Shown here one piece after another: positions 53,347 through 64,000 of a stretch of 64,000 bases of DNA (positions within the stretch are counted from its first letter, which is position 1; the number at the start of each line of letters is the position of its first letter). The position numbers and the translations under genes were made by a program. The notes under the pieces are model-generated. The model made no database searches. It saw only the letters and a list, made by a program, of their open reading frames with translations, and had not been told where the DNA came from. Origin of the DNA: Nothopassalora personata (taxonomy: Eukaryota > Ascomycota > Dothideomycetes > Mycosphaerellales > Mycosphaerellaceae); assembly GCA_033816765.1 (NCBI GenBank), contig CM066289.1:2294001-2358000 (forward strand), read 5' to 3'.

Positions 53347-54124
53347 TGTAGGTATAGATGTGCAAATGTGCGTAACGATCACTCAACTAGAGACAACACA
53401 CCCCAGCCTAGTACATCTTCATATACCTTTCATTCCTATACGGAGTCCTTCTGTATGCTTTGTGGGAATATGTGGTTCTCAATTTCGGCTGAGAGTACAA
53501 AGTAGGTGAGTATTGCTCCTTCATCGTCGGGAGAGCGCTAATGTTTGCTATAGTATGCGTGCGAAGGCGACGCGTCTTCCATCCGTTGACACCAGCCAGT
53601 GTCGTATGAACGCCCTTTCTCCATCGCCCTGCCGACCGTTGGAGTCTACATTTGGTAGCAAAGCAGATCAAGTCCATTAGCTGAATCATCATGCCCGGGA
53701 TGGGGGGGGGGGGGGTCCACTTACATCTCGATGCTGCGACTCCAGTCAATTCGAACAGGTCATGAGGGACGAGGAGCATCAGGAGCCTGCCGTGCTCTGA
53801 ATAGCTATCGTGCATCGCGTACACACCGAGACTGTGGCAGCCTCAGGCCATTCGCGAACGTTGCGTACCTTCCCTGCAAACGCCCACGGTTTCATCTCCA
53901 CTCGCAGGTGGATCTCCCGCCAGTGCATCTGGACGATTAGGTTGACAAGGATCAATGCAGGATAAGAGGAGGAGATCCAATCGCAGGCATCCTCGATCGG
54001 TACGGGAACGTGGTATTCGCGGCGGTGATTTAACCCGAAGCACGTCGGGACTTGTGCCATAAATATCTGCCTACCCAACGCACTTTGCTCCCTCTTCCTC
54101 CCAACACGACAGACAGCACATGAG
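53347..54124. other. Intergenic with poly-G tract
   Basis: 778 bp between plus-strand genes. Contains a run of 14 G at 53702-53715. No coding signal. Confidence 0.45.
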
Positions 54125-55402
54125 ATGGAGCGATCAGTGTGGGCTGACGGCGACTCTTTCAAACACACTCAGCCGAACCCAAACATTTTCCAGAAACCAC
54201 AGGTCCAGCAAGTCCGAATGGCTATACCTGATCCCAGCCCCGGTCCTGCACTTCACAACCCTGCAGTAGCTGTAGTGAGTCTGCTATTGGAGATGAGAAT
54301 ATCAACGAATACTGACTGACACCGATAGCAGACCAGTGGCGCCAACGGCAGCATGACTATGGCCAACTCTAATGGCGTTCCGCGATCGCGTGATACCGGC
54401 CCTTCGTCCAACACCTTCTCACCACCACCATCTCGTCGTGCCGACAGTGCCATCATCTTCCAATCCGCGCCCTTCACCAACAAGACCAACGAAGCCCGCC
54501 AGCCTGCTCTACCTCGATCCTCTCGGTTCGCGCAAGCCAGCATCATCGGCAATTCGACGCCGGCACCCACTATGACCTCTACCTCCACCTACGCCATGCC
54601 ATCGCGCTCGTACTACGCTCCGCATAACCGCAATAAGAACGAAAACGATCGACCCACCCTCCGCGACTCCAGCCACGACGGCGAACAGTGGCGCAACGAA
54701 GAGGGCAACAAGTTCGTGCCCTTCCTCACCGACTTCGAGAACGAACGCAAGGGCAAATTCAACTGCATCAACGATGAGGGTACTCGCAATACCTTGGAGT
54801 ACGACGACCGCGACGCACCACACACCTTCCAGGCCACACTTCGCTACGACGACGATGCTGAGCCAGTGGCTCGCGCTGCCCCCGTTTGCATCACCGCACC
54901 ATCCACCACCAATACCGCCATCAAAGCCGGCCAGGCCGACATGGTGAAGGAGAATGCGAGAGTGGAGAGGGAGAAGGCGCTTGCTAAGCAGAAGGAGCAA
55001 GAGGAGAAGGACGCGGTCCTCGCACGTGAGACCGAGGAGCGCGAGGCTATAGCGGATGCAGCTCATGTGGCAGAGGTGGAGGAGGAGGCCGAGCGTAAGG
55101 CCGAGCTGAACCGTCAACGCTACGAGGTCGAAGTCCATAACATCAAATCAGCTGCGACGACCTCCACCCTGCCGTGGGAGCCAGAGCCGCTCCCTCAGGA
55201 GAGTGACCTCGACGTTCGATTCGCCACTGTCCATGACAGACTGCTCGAGTTGACCGACCTCAAGGAGAGAACTGCGAACTTGCTGAAGAAAGAACGGGAC
55301 AAGCTTGTGGATACCGAGGAGAAGATCCGCGCTCAGTTCGAGCAGCTTCGTATCCTCCGCCAGGAGCAGGCGCTCACAGACAGGCTCAAGTCTGCCAAGT
55401 AA
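54125..55402 (+). CDS. Hypothetical protein with C-terminal coiled coil
   Basis: Two exons: 54125-54274 and 54329-55402 (or 54332, because the acceptor is TAGCAG and both AGs keep the frame). About 407 residues. The N-terminal half is polar and Pro/Ser-rich, with a short folded-looking block (FVPFLTDFENERKGKFNCIN). Residues ~250-310 are a charged alpha-helix (VEREKALAKQKEQEEKDAVL and onward). The last ~80 residues form a second coiled coil (RFATVHDRLLELTDLKERTA, EEKIRAQFEQLRILRQEQAL). No enzyme motif was seen. It is likely a cytosolic or nuclear scaffold or oligomerising protein. Unknown family. Confidence 0.68.
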
Positions 55403-55944
55403 AGAATTCCGCTGCGAACGTGTGGCGAGCAGGATGCAAGGTGTACGAGAGGATGAATGAGCACGATACAGCAAGTTGGAGCAAGGTACCGGTGAGTCCA
55501 AAGTGATGACCAGTAGCTTGAGGCGTCCGACATGCTGGTCACCACGGCATGATGAACAACATGTGATCAAGCTAGAATAGCAATGAAAACTTGCATAACG
55601 AAATCGTTTCCCCATTTCATGTCATTTTTGGCCTCTTTGTACTCCAAAGGAATTTCCGTTGACCATCCATATAGGTGATGACTAATTCCAGTCATGTCGG
55701 GTGAAAGTGGGCCGTCAGGAACGCGTGAAGTCTGTTGGACCCCTGTCGTTTGGTGGCTGACTCAGCCGCCACTTTTGTGTTTGGGGAAAAAGAGTCACCG
55801 GTATTGCGACTCTCGTGCAGGGAAGGACAGTCACCCACCACAGGCACACGAAGTCTCCCAGAAAAGAGCTCCGCCCTCTTCGCTCCGTCGCAGACAATCC
55901 ATAACACCTTGCGAGCAGAGTTCCCGCCAGCATCGCCGCCCGCA
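55403..55944. other. Intergenic, promoter/leader of ILS1
   Basis: The frame of isoleucyl-tRNA synthetase is open for 70 codons upstream of its ATG (from 55735) but without an ATG. Otherwise no feature. Confidence 0.4.
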
Positions 55945-58900
55945 ATGGGCTCCATCAACTTTCCAGCCGAAGAAGAGCGCATCCTCCAGCACTGGCACGA
56001 CACGAACGCCTTCCACCGCCAGCTCGAGCTCTCCAAAGATAAGCAGCCATATGTCTTCTACGATGGTCCGCCCTTCGCCACCGGAACACCACATTATGGC
56101 CATCTGCTCGCGTCCACCATCAAGGACATCATCCCACGGTATTGGTCTATGAGAGGACGATATGTCGAACGACGATTTGGCTGGGATACACACGGCGTGC
56201 CCATTGAGCAGATCATTGACAAGCAGCTGCAAGAAGAGCTTGGTGTGCGAGGAAAGGCGGCCGTGGACAAGATCGGGATCGAAGAATACAACAGAAGATG
56301 TCGAGAGGCAGTGCTCACGTACGCTGGTGTATGGCGGAAAGTCATTGGCCGTCTGGGACGATGGATCGACTTTGACCGCGACTACAAGACCATGGACCCG
56401 ACTTTCATGGAGACGTGTTGGTGGGTGTTTGCACAGCTGTACAAAAAGGGTCTGGTCTACCACGGAGCACGTGTGCTGCCTTACTCAATGGCACTCAATA
56501 CACCACTGTCGAAGAGTGAAGCGGGTGAAGAGTATAGAGATGTGCAGGATCCAGCTGTGACGGTATCGTTCCCCGTACTGCCGGTGCGGGACCAGCCAGA
56601 CAAGGTGCGAGCCAAAGTCGAGGAGATTGAGAAAGTGGTTGGCGGTACATTCAATTTTGTAGCATGGACGACGACACCCTGGACATTGCCGAGCAATCTT
56701 GCACTGTGTGTGCATCCCGATTACGAATACATCCTGGTACACGATGTCGAGTCAGCGAAGACGTACATCATGCTGGAAGCTGGTCTCAAGGTTCTGTTCA
56801 AAGACCCAAAGAAAGCAAAGGACAAGTTCCAAGTCCTGCCTCTGAAGGTCAAGGGGTCTGATCTGGCGGACATCAGATACAAGCCTCTGTTCACCTACTT
56901 CTACGACCAATTCCAGGATATTGCCTTCAAGGTGCTACTCGACACGTACGTCAAGGAAGACGATGGTGTAGGCGTCGTCCACCAAGCTCCAGCCTTTGGT
57001 GAGGACGATTACGGAATCAGTTGGAGGTACGGCATCATCAATGGAGATCGACCACCTCCAAATCCATTGGATGCTGGCGGCAACTACACGAGCGAGGTTC
57101 CCGATTTCGAAGGACAAAATGTCAAAGCTGCCGACAAGAACATCATCAAGCACCTCGAGGGCATGGGTCGTATGGTGCGCAAGTCTCAGATCACCCACAG
57201 ATATCCACACTGCCCGCGATCGAAGACACCCCTTATACAGCGAGCTGTTCCCAGCTGGTTCATAAAAGTGGAGGATAGCGCGCCGCAACTTGTGGAGAAC
57301 CTGGAAAAGACACACTGGGTACCCACGATGGTGAAGACTGGACGTTTCCACAACTGGCTTGCAGCTGCGAAAGACTGGAACGTCAGCAGAAACCGCTTCT
57401 GGGGTACTCCACTACCACTCTGGGCATCCGAGGACTTCAAAGAAATCCTCTGCGTCTCGTCTGTTGCCGAGCTGAAGGAGCTGTCCGGCTTCAAGGGCGA
57501 GATTAAGGACTTGCACAGAGACTCCGTTGATCAAATCACAATCCCGTCGAAACAAGGCAAGGGCATCCTTAGGCGTGTAGAGGAAGTCTTTGACTGTTGG
57601 TTTGAGTCTGGTTCGATGCCGTACGCCTCTTCACACTACCCGTTCGACTATCCCGGGTTTGATGCATCACGAACGGACTCTGGCATATCGCCGACAGAGG
57701 GTCCAGGCAAAGAGCTCTTCAAGAAGTTTCCTGGCGACTTCATTGCAGAAGGTCTTGACCAGACTCGCGGGTGGTTCTACTCTCTTTCTGTGCTTGGTAC
57801 ACATCTGTTCGGCACGTTTCCATACAAGAACTGCGTTGTTAATGGTATTGTGCTTGCGGAAGATGGCAAGAAGATGTCAAAATCGCTTAAGAACTTCCCC
57901 GATCCAATGCTCGTCATCGATAGATATGGCTCTGACGCGCTGAGACTCTACCTCATCGATTCGCCGGTCGTGAGAGCCGAGCCTCTACGATTCTCAGAGA
58001 TGGGTGTCAAGCAAATTGTTTCTGGTGTCCTGCTGCCACTCTGGAACTCGTACAACTTCTTCGCACAACAAGCAGCATTGTACAAAAAGAATACTTCCGA
58101 TAACTTCATATTCGACCCAGACATGCAGAAGTCGAACCACAATGTCATGGATAGGTGGATATTGGCCGCAACGCAGTCACTGCTCCAGTATGTCAACCAG
58201 GAGATGGAAGCATACCGACTGTACACTGTCGTGCCTCGCCTACTCAAGATGGTAGACGATGTCACAAATTGGTACATTCGCTTTAACCGTAACCGATTGA
58301 AGGGCCAGACTGCCTCGGGTGGCAAGCCTACTGCTGATGTTGCTCAGACCAATGGCGTCAACGGCACCACCGATGACGAGGAGGGCAGCAAGACTGATAC
58401 CCTCCACGCACTCAACACATTATATGAAGTGCTGTACACACTGACGCGAGCATTGGCACCTTTCATTCCATTCTTGAGCGACAACATCTTCCAGCGATTG
58501 GCATCACATCTTCCAGAAACCATCACCAGGGGCCAGGACGTAAGAAGCGTCCACTTCTTCAGCTTCCCGACAGTCCGTGAAGAGCTGTTTGACACTACAG
58601 TCGAACGCCGTGTCAGCCGAATGCAGAAGATCATCGAGCTTGGCCGCATCTGCAGAGACAGGAGAACAGTATCACTGAAGACTCCACTCAAGACCCTCGT
58701 CGTCCTGCACCAAGAGCAGGAATTCCTTGACGATGTACGGACATTGGAGAGCTACATAACAGAGGAACTCAACGTCCGTGACCTCGTGGTGACCAGCGAC
58801 GAGAGCAAGTATGGCGTCGAGTACGCTGTGCTGGCAGATGTCAAGAGCCTTGGAATGAAGTTCAAGAAAGATGCAGCTAAGATCAAGGCTGCACTGCCCA

Positions 58901-59442
58901 AGCTTTCTCCAAGCGATATTCGGTGCTTCCTCGACTCTGGTAGCATCACAGTCGAAGGCAAGGACCTGACTGCCGAGGACCTCCGAGTACAACGAAACCT
59001 CAAGAAGAGCAAGGATACAGAGAACCTTGAACCAGGCGTCGACGCAGATGTGATGATCTTGCTCGATGCATTCGCATACCCTGAGCTTGCACAAGAAGGA
59101 CTGGCGAGAGAAGTGTTGAACCGCATCCAGCGACTTCGAAAGCGTGCTGGACTTGTGCCGACAGACGACGTCAAGGTTTCGTATACTGTACTCTCGCCGC
59201 TTGCGGTGGATGCCGTTGATGGCGCTGTCTCGACCGGTGAGAAGAACGCTAACACTGAAGTCGTTAGACTCGAACAGGAGAGACAAGTCGATGAGATGTT
59301 TGATGCACAAAAAGCTACTTTTGTCAAGGCTGCTAGCAAGGGTGTCGCTCGCGAGGCTGCCAGTGAGTCTGGCGCTGTGGTGGCTGAAGAGGAGACGGAT
59401 GTGAAGGACATTCGACTGTTGCTGAAGCTGCTCAAGATCTGA
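55945..59442 (+). CDS. ILS1: Isoleucyl-tRNA synthetase, cytosolic
   Basis: Single exon, 1,165 residues from the ATG at 55945 (MGSINFPAEEERILQHWHDT), as in other fungal cytosolic IleRS. Class I signatures are HYGH at 50-53, in GTPHYGHLLA, and KMSKS at 643-647. The CP1 editing domain has the NFVAWTTTPWTLPSN block, and GWFYSLSVLGTHLFG and PLWNSYNFF also match the family. The anticodon-binding domain and a eukaryote-type C-terminal extension follow (LARVLNRIQ-like region at 59095 on). It charges tRNA-Ile with isoleucine in the cytosol and edits valine. There is no presequence on the AUG product, so the mitochondrial enzyme should be elsewhere. Confidence 0.96.
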   Translation: MGSINFPAEEERILQHWHDTNAFHRQLELSKDKQPYVFYDGPPFATGTPHYGHLLASTIKDIIPRYWSMRGRYVERRFGWDTHGVPIEQIIDKQLQEELGVRGKAAVDKIGIEEYNRRCREAVLTYAGVWRKVIGRLGRWIDFDRDYKTMDPTFMETCWWVFAQLYKKGLVYHGARVLPYSMALNTPLSKSEAGEEYRDVQDPAVTVSFPVLPVRDQPDKVRAKVEEIEKVVGGTFNFVAWTTTPWTLPSNLALCVHPDYEYILVHDVESAKTYIMLEAGLKVLFKDPKKAKDKFQVLPLKVKGSDLADIRYKPLFTYFYDQFQDIAFKVLLDTYVKEDDGVGVVHQAPAFGEDDYGISWRYGIINGDRPPPNPLDAGGNYTSEVPDFEGQNVKAADKNIIKHLEGMGRMVRKSQITHRYPHCPRSKTPLIQRAVPSWFIKVEDSAPQLVENLEKTHWVPTMVKTGRFHNWLAAAKDWNVSRNRFWGTPLPLWASEDFKEILCVSSVAELKELSGFKGEIKDLHRDSVDQITIPSKQGKGILRRVEEVFDCWFESGSMPYASSHYPFDYPGFDASRTDSGISPTEGPGKELFKKFPGDFIAEGLDQTRGWFYSLSVLGTHLFGTFPYKNCVVNGIVLAEDGKKMSKSLKNFPDPMLVIDRYGSDALRLYLIDSPVVRAEPLRFSEMGVKQIVSGVLLPLWNSYNFFAQQAALYKKNTSDNFIFDPDMQKSNHNVMDRWILAATQSLLQYVNQEMEAYRLYTVVPRLLKMVDDVTNWYIRFNRNRLKGQTASGGKPTADVAQTNGVNGTTDDEEGSKTDTLHALNTLYEVLYTLTRALAPFIPFLSDNIFQRLASHLPETITRGQDVRSVHFFSFPTVREELFDTTVERRVSRMQKIIELGRICRDRRTVSLKTPLKTLVVLHQEQEFLDDVRTLESYITEELNVRDLVVTSDESKYGVEYAVLADVKSLGMKFKKDAAKIKAALPKLSPSDIRCFLDSGSITVEGKDLTAEDLRVQRNLKKSKDTENLEPGVDADVMILLDAFAYPELAQEGLAREVLNRIQRLRKRAGLVPTDDVKVSYTVLSPLAVDAVDGAVSTGEKNANTEVVRLEQERQVDEMFDAQKATFVKAASKGVAREAASESGAVVAEEETDVKDIRLLLKLLKI

Positions 59443-59995
59443 ATGTTGTGGACCCGACAAATGTAAGGAAATCACAGGTCTAGATCCGTGGTTAGACAGT
59501 GCACGTGCAAGGTGCCACGTCGCGTGCTGGTCGCACAGATGCGTCAAAAGTACCGGCTCAGCCTGATGAATGAGCCCAGTTGGAGGAGCCAAAGCTCTTT
59601 CCACGTAGACTAGATGAGAAATGAACAGATGATTGACGCACACCTGGACTTCCCCTGGCCTCTCATCGTTCCAGGGACCGTTGACGATCAGTAGCGTGCA
59701 TGAATGGCGCATCAATGGATGAGCAATAGTAGCACTTATGCGTTGCACATTACTGAGATTGTAGGGCAAGCACATGCAGCTCGGCGAGTCAAGCTATCGT
59801 GTCAATCCGAGCTTCACAGCCTTTAATTTCGCCGCTTCAGCTCTTGCCCTTTCTTGCTGCCTGAGTCACCCTTGCATATGTCTCACATGGCAACCAATGC
59901 ACTACTTGGCAAACGGTCATCTCAACTCATATCAGAACCTTAAAACTCACAGTGATCAAGAGGATAGCAACACCTGTGCTGCAACCACTGCCACC
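59443..59995. other. Intergenic, upstream of the dioxygenase
   Basis: Between two plus-strand genes. In-frame ATGs at 59774 and others precede the chosen start at 59996, but the encoded 74 residues look non-native. No other feature. Confidence 0.35.
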
Positions 59996-60847
59996 ATGGT
60001 ACCACGACTATCGCAAACCGCTTTGCCAGCGGACTTCCTTTCGAAACCAGCAAACAATATCACAGTGCACAGAATCGACTTCAGCGAGACCTCACTACCA
60101 GAATACGAAGGCCTTTACGCCGTCATTCTCGACAATGTCTTGACAGCAGAAGAATGCAACGAGATGCTCAAAGCAGCCGAAGCAAGTACAGATCGAGGAT
60201 GGGAACGCGCTATGATCAACCTAGGTGGTGGACGTGAAGCGCTCATGTTAGACTCACGCAACTGCGGACGCATCATCTGGGACCAAAGTGAAGTCGCCAC
60301 CAAGGTGTGGAAACGGATCGAGCACCTGCCAGAAGTACAAGAAATCGTGCGTCTCAGGGACGTGCCCCGCATCTTTGGTAGGGGACGACAAAAGCGAGGT
60401 GAGGTCTGGAAGTTCAGTCGACCAAACGAGCAAATGCGCTTTCTAAAGTATGTCGGTGGCGAGTACTTCCGTCCACACTGGGATGGCAGCTACAAGACGC
60501 CCGATCGGAAGGAGAGGTCGTACTTCACGCTCCAACTGTACCTCAACAGCGCTGGCGCGCCTTCGGAAGAGGAGATGGAGGGGATGGATACGGAGGAAGG
60601 GCTCAAGTTTGCAAAGTTGGGGCTGACGGGTGGTGCGACGACTTTCCACTCCAGGAGTATGAACAGTAGCCGTGACTTCGATGTGATGCCGAAGACTGGG
60701 AGGGTCCTGCTGTTTCAGCATCGCGATCTGCTGCATTCCGGCAATGATGTGTTGCAGGGTACGAAGTATACGATGCGGACGGATTTGATGTCTGCGCTGG
60801 AAAGTACGAAGAGTGAGTCGAAGAGCAGGATGCCGAGTGAGGATTGA
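59996..60847 (+). CDS. Fe(II)/2-oxoglutarate dioxygenase, prolyl-4-hydroxylase-like
   Basis: 283 residues from the ATG at 59996, which has a textbook context (CCACCATGG). A double-stranded beta-helix core shows the iron triad H161 and D163 (RPHWDGSY) and H247 (LLHSGNDV), with the 2-oxoglutarate-binding basic residue in GTKYTMRTDL. LQLYLNSA and GGATTFHS are typical of the P4Hc family. No signal peptide, so cytosolic or nuclear. Fungal relatives are uncharacterised. They could hydroxylate proteins or small molecules, and the substrate cannot be inferred. An upstream extension from 59774 is possible but unlikely. Confidence 0.88.
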   Translation: MVPRLSQTALPADFLSKPANNITVHRIDFSETSLPEYEGLYAVILDNVLTAEECNEMLKAAEASTDRGWERAMINLGGGREALMLDSRNCGRIIWDQSEVATKVWKRIEHLPEVQEIVRLRDVPRIFGRGRQKRGEVWKFSRPNEQMRFLKYVGGEYFRPHWDGSYKTPDRKERSYFTLQLYLNSAGAPSEEEMEGMDTEEGLKFAKLGLTGGATTFHSRSMNSSRDFDVMPKTGRVLLFQHRDLLHSGNDVLQGTKYTMRTDLMSALESTKSESKSRMPSED

Positions 60848-61762
60848 GGCGGTAAGTCGATCGGTTGCTTTCCGGATTACATCATGTTTGAGGTGCAGAA
60901 ACACTGCTGCATCTGATAGCTGAAGGTCGTTCCCGCGACGCGATGCCAACATGTGGTAGCATTTAATAGCGTCACCTAAAACAATGGTGAAAGAAGTGTT
61001 TCGTCAGTAGTATCCTGGCTCCCAGCTCATGTCCTCGCATCACTCACCAGCAAGAAAGAAGTGTTGAAGCGCCATCCTCACAAGAGTAATCGGAATCGAA
61101 TGATACCATCCACCCCCGCCAAATGAGCCCCAAAAGGCCCACCAGCAGAAGCCTCGGATACGCCGCGTATTGCACTAAAGTGATCGCCCAGTCGTGCAAG
61201 GCACACAATCTTCGCACCGACTCCCATAACCTCTTCACACCGAAGTGATCGAGGCTGAAATTTCTGATGCCGAATGCAACGATGAGTGTCATCGCAGGCC
61301 CTCACGGGCAGAAGCCAGAGCTCAGGTCCGAAGACAAGAGGTAGCGTGCATGTTGAAGATTACTCCGAATTTCTCATTTGCCATAGGAAAGACGCTGCTG
61401 CGGTGAGGCAGTGTGTGTCTCTGTGTGTGAGCAAAGAAACGCAGCATTCGTGAGGATGGCGCTTGGAGAGGAGAGAGAAGAAGGTGTGAGGCGCATGGTT
61501 GAAGTTTTGATTCGAACTACGTGCAGGGATCGGGCGGGTCGTGCCGATAGCCGAAGACTCACGGCAGTCGCGCGAACGAGGCAAGAATTGAAATGAGACT
61601 CATGCTTCTGAACCGCCTGTGGTCGATGCTGTGTTATGCGTGTCGCATTACAAATTACACATTACGTCTGTCTAAGCTACGCAATGCGCCCCATCGTCAT
61701 TTCATATTCTGATTGTCTTCGAAGCTGGATGGCTGCCTCACCATACTGTCATCTCGAATGTC
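60848..61762. other. Convergent 3' flanks, gene-free
   Basis: 915 bp between convergent stops. Only short overlapping ORFs. No RNA gene or repeat recognised. Confidence 0.4.
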
Positions 61763-63421
61763 TCATGTTACCACAATCCTCATGCCACCCACGACTTCCT
61801 CTTCATCGAAATAGCCAGGGCGCCAACGCGGTATCAAGCGGTACTGTCCAGCTCCAGCAAAGGTCACAGCACTTCCTTCGCAGAGAATCGGCGGTTGGAA
61901 GTTCTTCAGGGCCTCCTCGTCGGTAAATGGATCCCCCTTCGCGCTGCGGCTTGTCTTACTATCGACCTCCGTCTGGACAGCATCCAAGGGTTCTGATGAT
62001 TGATCCGCACCCGTCAGGCTGTCACTCGAAGCTGGAGGCGGATCTTTAATCCAGCTCTTCGCTGTACCTCGAGCAGCAGATAGCTTCAGCTTGATGGGCG
62101 AATGGAGTTTACCATTGTTTGCCGCGTCCTTAGGACGTGGACGTGTGGATGGACTGACCGGCAATGATGGAGCTATCTGCTTCACCAATCTGCCCGTGGG
62201 CGCCGCGCCGAGCTCAATGGCAAACTCTGCACGGTCATTATCCTGCATTGCAATCTCGTTTCGAGGTGGTGATGACATAGGTGAGTCCATAGCAGGAGGT
62301 GAAGGCTGTGCGGAATCGTGCTTAGATTTCTTGTTTGGTGGTTCTCCTGTATGCCGTGCAAGCAGGACGTTGGGTGATGTTGATCGCGACCTATCGAGAG
62401 CTGGTGCCTTCTCAACGCTCGGAACGACAGCACTCTTGAACTTGTTGGATTCCATCCGAAGTGGACCAAGTACGAAGCCAGCCACAGAGCCATACTTCTT
62501 TCCAGAGCCTGTGCTGACCACAACATCGATCACGGCCAGGTTCGAAGCGTCTTTCACGTGCTCAGGCAATGGCACTGCGGAGAGAGCGCTCAAGAAGGCA
62601 GCACTTGGTGGGCCACTGCCGTCCTTATCCACACCCCTGTCGAGCGCCTCCTCCTTGAGTGCGGCACCGATGGTATCCCATCGGTATTGAGCAGTCTGCG
62701 CGTCAGGCACTAGGTTGTCCGCTGTCCGATACACCCACGGCTTCTCCACTTGGCGATGGATGCGAACACCGGAGAAGAATGTCTGCTTATTGGTACTGAT
62801 TGTGACGTTCGCCCTTCTAGGGTTGATGTATTCGCTCCCGATCAAGGCGCCGTTGAAGAAGACCTCGATCTTCAGGTCTGGAGTTTTGACAACCCCCCTC
62901 TGGGGCGCCAGAGTCTTGATATGCGAACTGGTGCTCGTGGCGACGGTCAACATCAGTGCTTGCGGTTCTTGGTCAAGGCTGATACTGGTGTTTGCTGAAT
63001 GCTTGGCGAGATCAGATGACTCTGCCAGCAGCTGAGATTCAGGAGCATCTTCGAGTGCTGTTAGGTCGGAGTCGTCCTCGGTCGTGGTCTGGTCGCGTGG
63101 GATCCCGCTTCGCATCCGCTCAGAAGCTTCAGCCATGAGGAATGGGGTTCGCTCGTTCGGGCCTGCATCAGGTTAATTAGCAGCCGCCAATATCTTTACA
63201 CGTGAGAACTCACCAAGATACTGCAGGACACCTGGAGTCTTGCCATTGGGGCCAATGGGTCCGATAGGTCTCTCGCGCAATTTTTGGCCAGCGTCGAAGG
63301 CCTTCTTGACGCGCTTCTCCTGTTGCGCAGTCTCGGCGAGGTTGATGCTGTCGGATAGGGTGTCCTGAAGAGGTGCTATCGACAGCGTGGCTGTGATGCC
63401 TCTTGCGCTGAAGCTCGGCAT
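61763..63421 (-). CDS. Hypothetical protein, nuclear-type, spliced
   Basis: Exons 63421-63214 and 63162-61763. The intron is GTGAGT to GATGCAG with GCTAAT, giving 535 residues (MPSFSARGITATLSIAPLQD, joined by YLGPNERTPFLM). The N-terminal 230 residues look folded, with beta strands (KIEVFFNGALIGSEYINPRR, FFSGVRIHRQVEKPWVYRT, NLAVIDVVVSTGSGKKYGSV). The middle is Ser/Pro-rich with a likely nuclear localisation signal (EPPNKKSKHD). The end has PPILCEGSAVTFAGAGQYRL and an acidic YFDEEEVVGG. I do not recognise the family. There is no signal peptide or TM segment. Confidence 0.75.
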
Positions 63422-63727
63422 TATTGTGATGTCCGCGATGTTGGTGTGGCGTTCGCGCGACTTTCATAAGGAAGCTGCGCAGTTGAGCGTTTCAGACCGG
63501 CCCATCTTGCCGCTGAGTGACTTCCGCGTTGAGCAGGAGCGGCCACATGCAGCCGTTGGCATGAACATGAAGTCCCGCCACACGATGAAGTGATTTTGCA
63601 ACATGTGACGGCAGCACGTCTGCAGTTTTCGCCTCGAGCACAGATGGCCAAAGCACACGGCCACACTCCTCTTCATCCTCGTCATGACCTCATCTTCTTC
63701 CGTTTCATCATTCCAAACTCATCAAAT
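63422..63727. other. Intergenic
   Basis: 306 bp between two minus-strand genes. Nothing recognised. Confidence 0.35.
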
Positions 63728-64000
63728 TCATGTTCGTGGCCTTCCTTCCGTGATAATTCCCAAGCTCGGCCCCTCGAGGCTGTCCCCCAGCTCAACCATA
63801 GTCCGATCGTACACCCTGCCAATGGACATATCAAACGTATCATCATCCTCATCTGGCTCGTCCAAGTCATTACCCTCGAGCACTAGCTCGCCATCAGTAT
63901 CGGTATCCATCTTGTCCTCATCCTCAACCTCAACCTCCTGCACCCGCTCATCCTCAAACTCGCCCTTCTTGAAAGCCTCCACCACATTTCTCCTTGTCCG
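63728..64000 (-). CDS. Acidic protein, C-terminal fragment (5' truncated by window edge)
   Basis: The minus-strand frame is open from the right edge to TGA at 63728, giving 90 residues. It is very acidic (VEVEDEDKMDTDTDGELV, DEPDEDDDTFDM) after a basic start (RTRRNVVEAFKKGEF) and ends SLGIITEGRPRT. Such tails occur in nuclear and nucleolar proteins, but nothing more can be said without the rest of the gene. Confidence 0.6.
   Translation of the reverse strand, partial: RTRRNVVEAFKKGEFEDERVQEVEVEDEDKMDTDTDGELVLEGNDLDEPDEDDDTFDMSIGRVYDRTMVELGDSLEGPSLGIITEGRPRT

Noticed and set aside
55831..56463. Minus-strand ORF of 210 residues over the IleRS start
   Set aside because: It is antisense to a strongly conserved housekeeping gene.
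1..64000. CRISPR arrays, insertion sequences, prokaryotic operons
   Set aside because: The window is eukaryotic. No direct-repeat/spacer arrays or transposase domains were seen on either strand.

Overview
The window looks like euchromatic DNA from a filamentous ascomycete, most likely a Dothideomycete (Mycosphaerellales-like). The evidence is nuclear-type genes with short introns (about 50-110 bp) carrying GT...AG ends and CTNA(A/C) branch sites, cytosolic and mitochondrial housekeeping genes of fungal type, TALE-homeobox/C2H2 regulators, GH43 enzymes and a CYP52-like P450. No tRNA, rRNA, CRISPR or intact transposon was recognised. Assignment to a class is inference from protein flavour, not from a search.

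Left part (1-16.2 kb): the tail of a PHD-finger protein; a secreted-then-anchored Ser/Thr-rich membrane protein; a membrane-anchored SDR divergent from the mitochondrial ribosome GTPase MTG2; an unknown one-TM protein; an alpha/beta hydrolase; and a 1,089-residue homeobox plus C2H2 regulator. This is followed by a 3 kb gene-poor stretch holding a decayed GH43 glycosidase with a discoidin-like tail.

Middle (16.9-36 kb): a single-exon 9.4 kb gene for a 3,129-residue DUF6606/DUF3638/DUF3645 protein with helicase/SecA-like motor motifs; a proline-rich unknown protein; a secreted GH43 enzyme facing a xylitol dehydrogenase (a small pentose-use pair with similarly placed TATA boxes); a possible decayed small cysteine-containing protein; the RNA polymerase III subunit Rpc17; and a broken NADAR-domain gene.

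Right part (36-64 kb): a histidine-phosphatase family protein, a cytosolic UshA-like 5'-nucleotidase, a secreted glycosidase-like protein, a Helo-like N-domain stub, an NTF2-like protein divergent from a cytochrome b5-acyl-CoA dehydrogenase fusion, a decayed F-box/2EXR-like gene, an allantoate-family MFS transporter divergent from a CYP52-like P450, a coiled-coil protein, cytosolic isoleucyl-tRNA synthetase, a prolyl-4-hydroxylase-like dioxygenase, an unknown nuclear-looking protein, and the C-terminus of an acidic protein running off the right edge.

Housekeeping genes (MTG2, RPC17, ILS1) are interspersed with accessory carbon-use genes and at least three decayed genes. I see no secondary-metabolite backbone gene. 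Exon boundaries were read by eye from splice motifs and reading-frame continuity.
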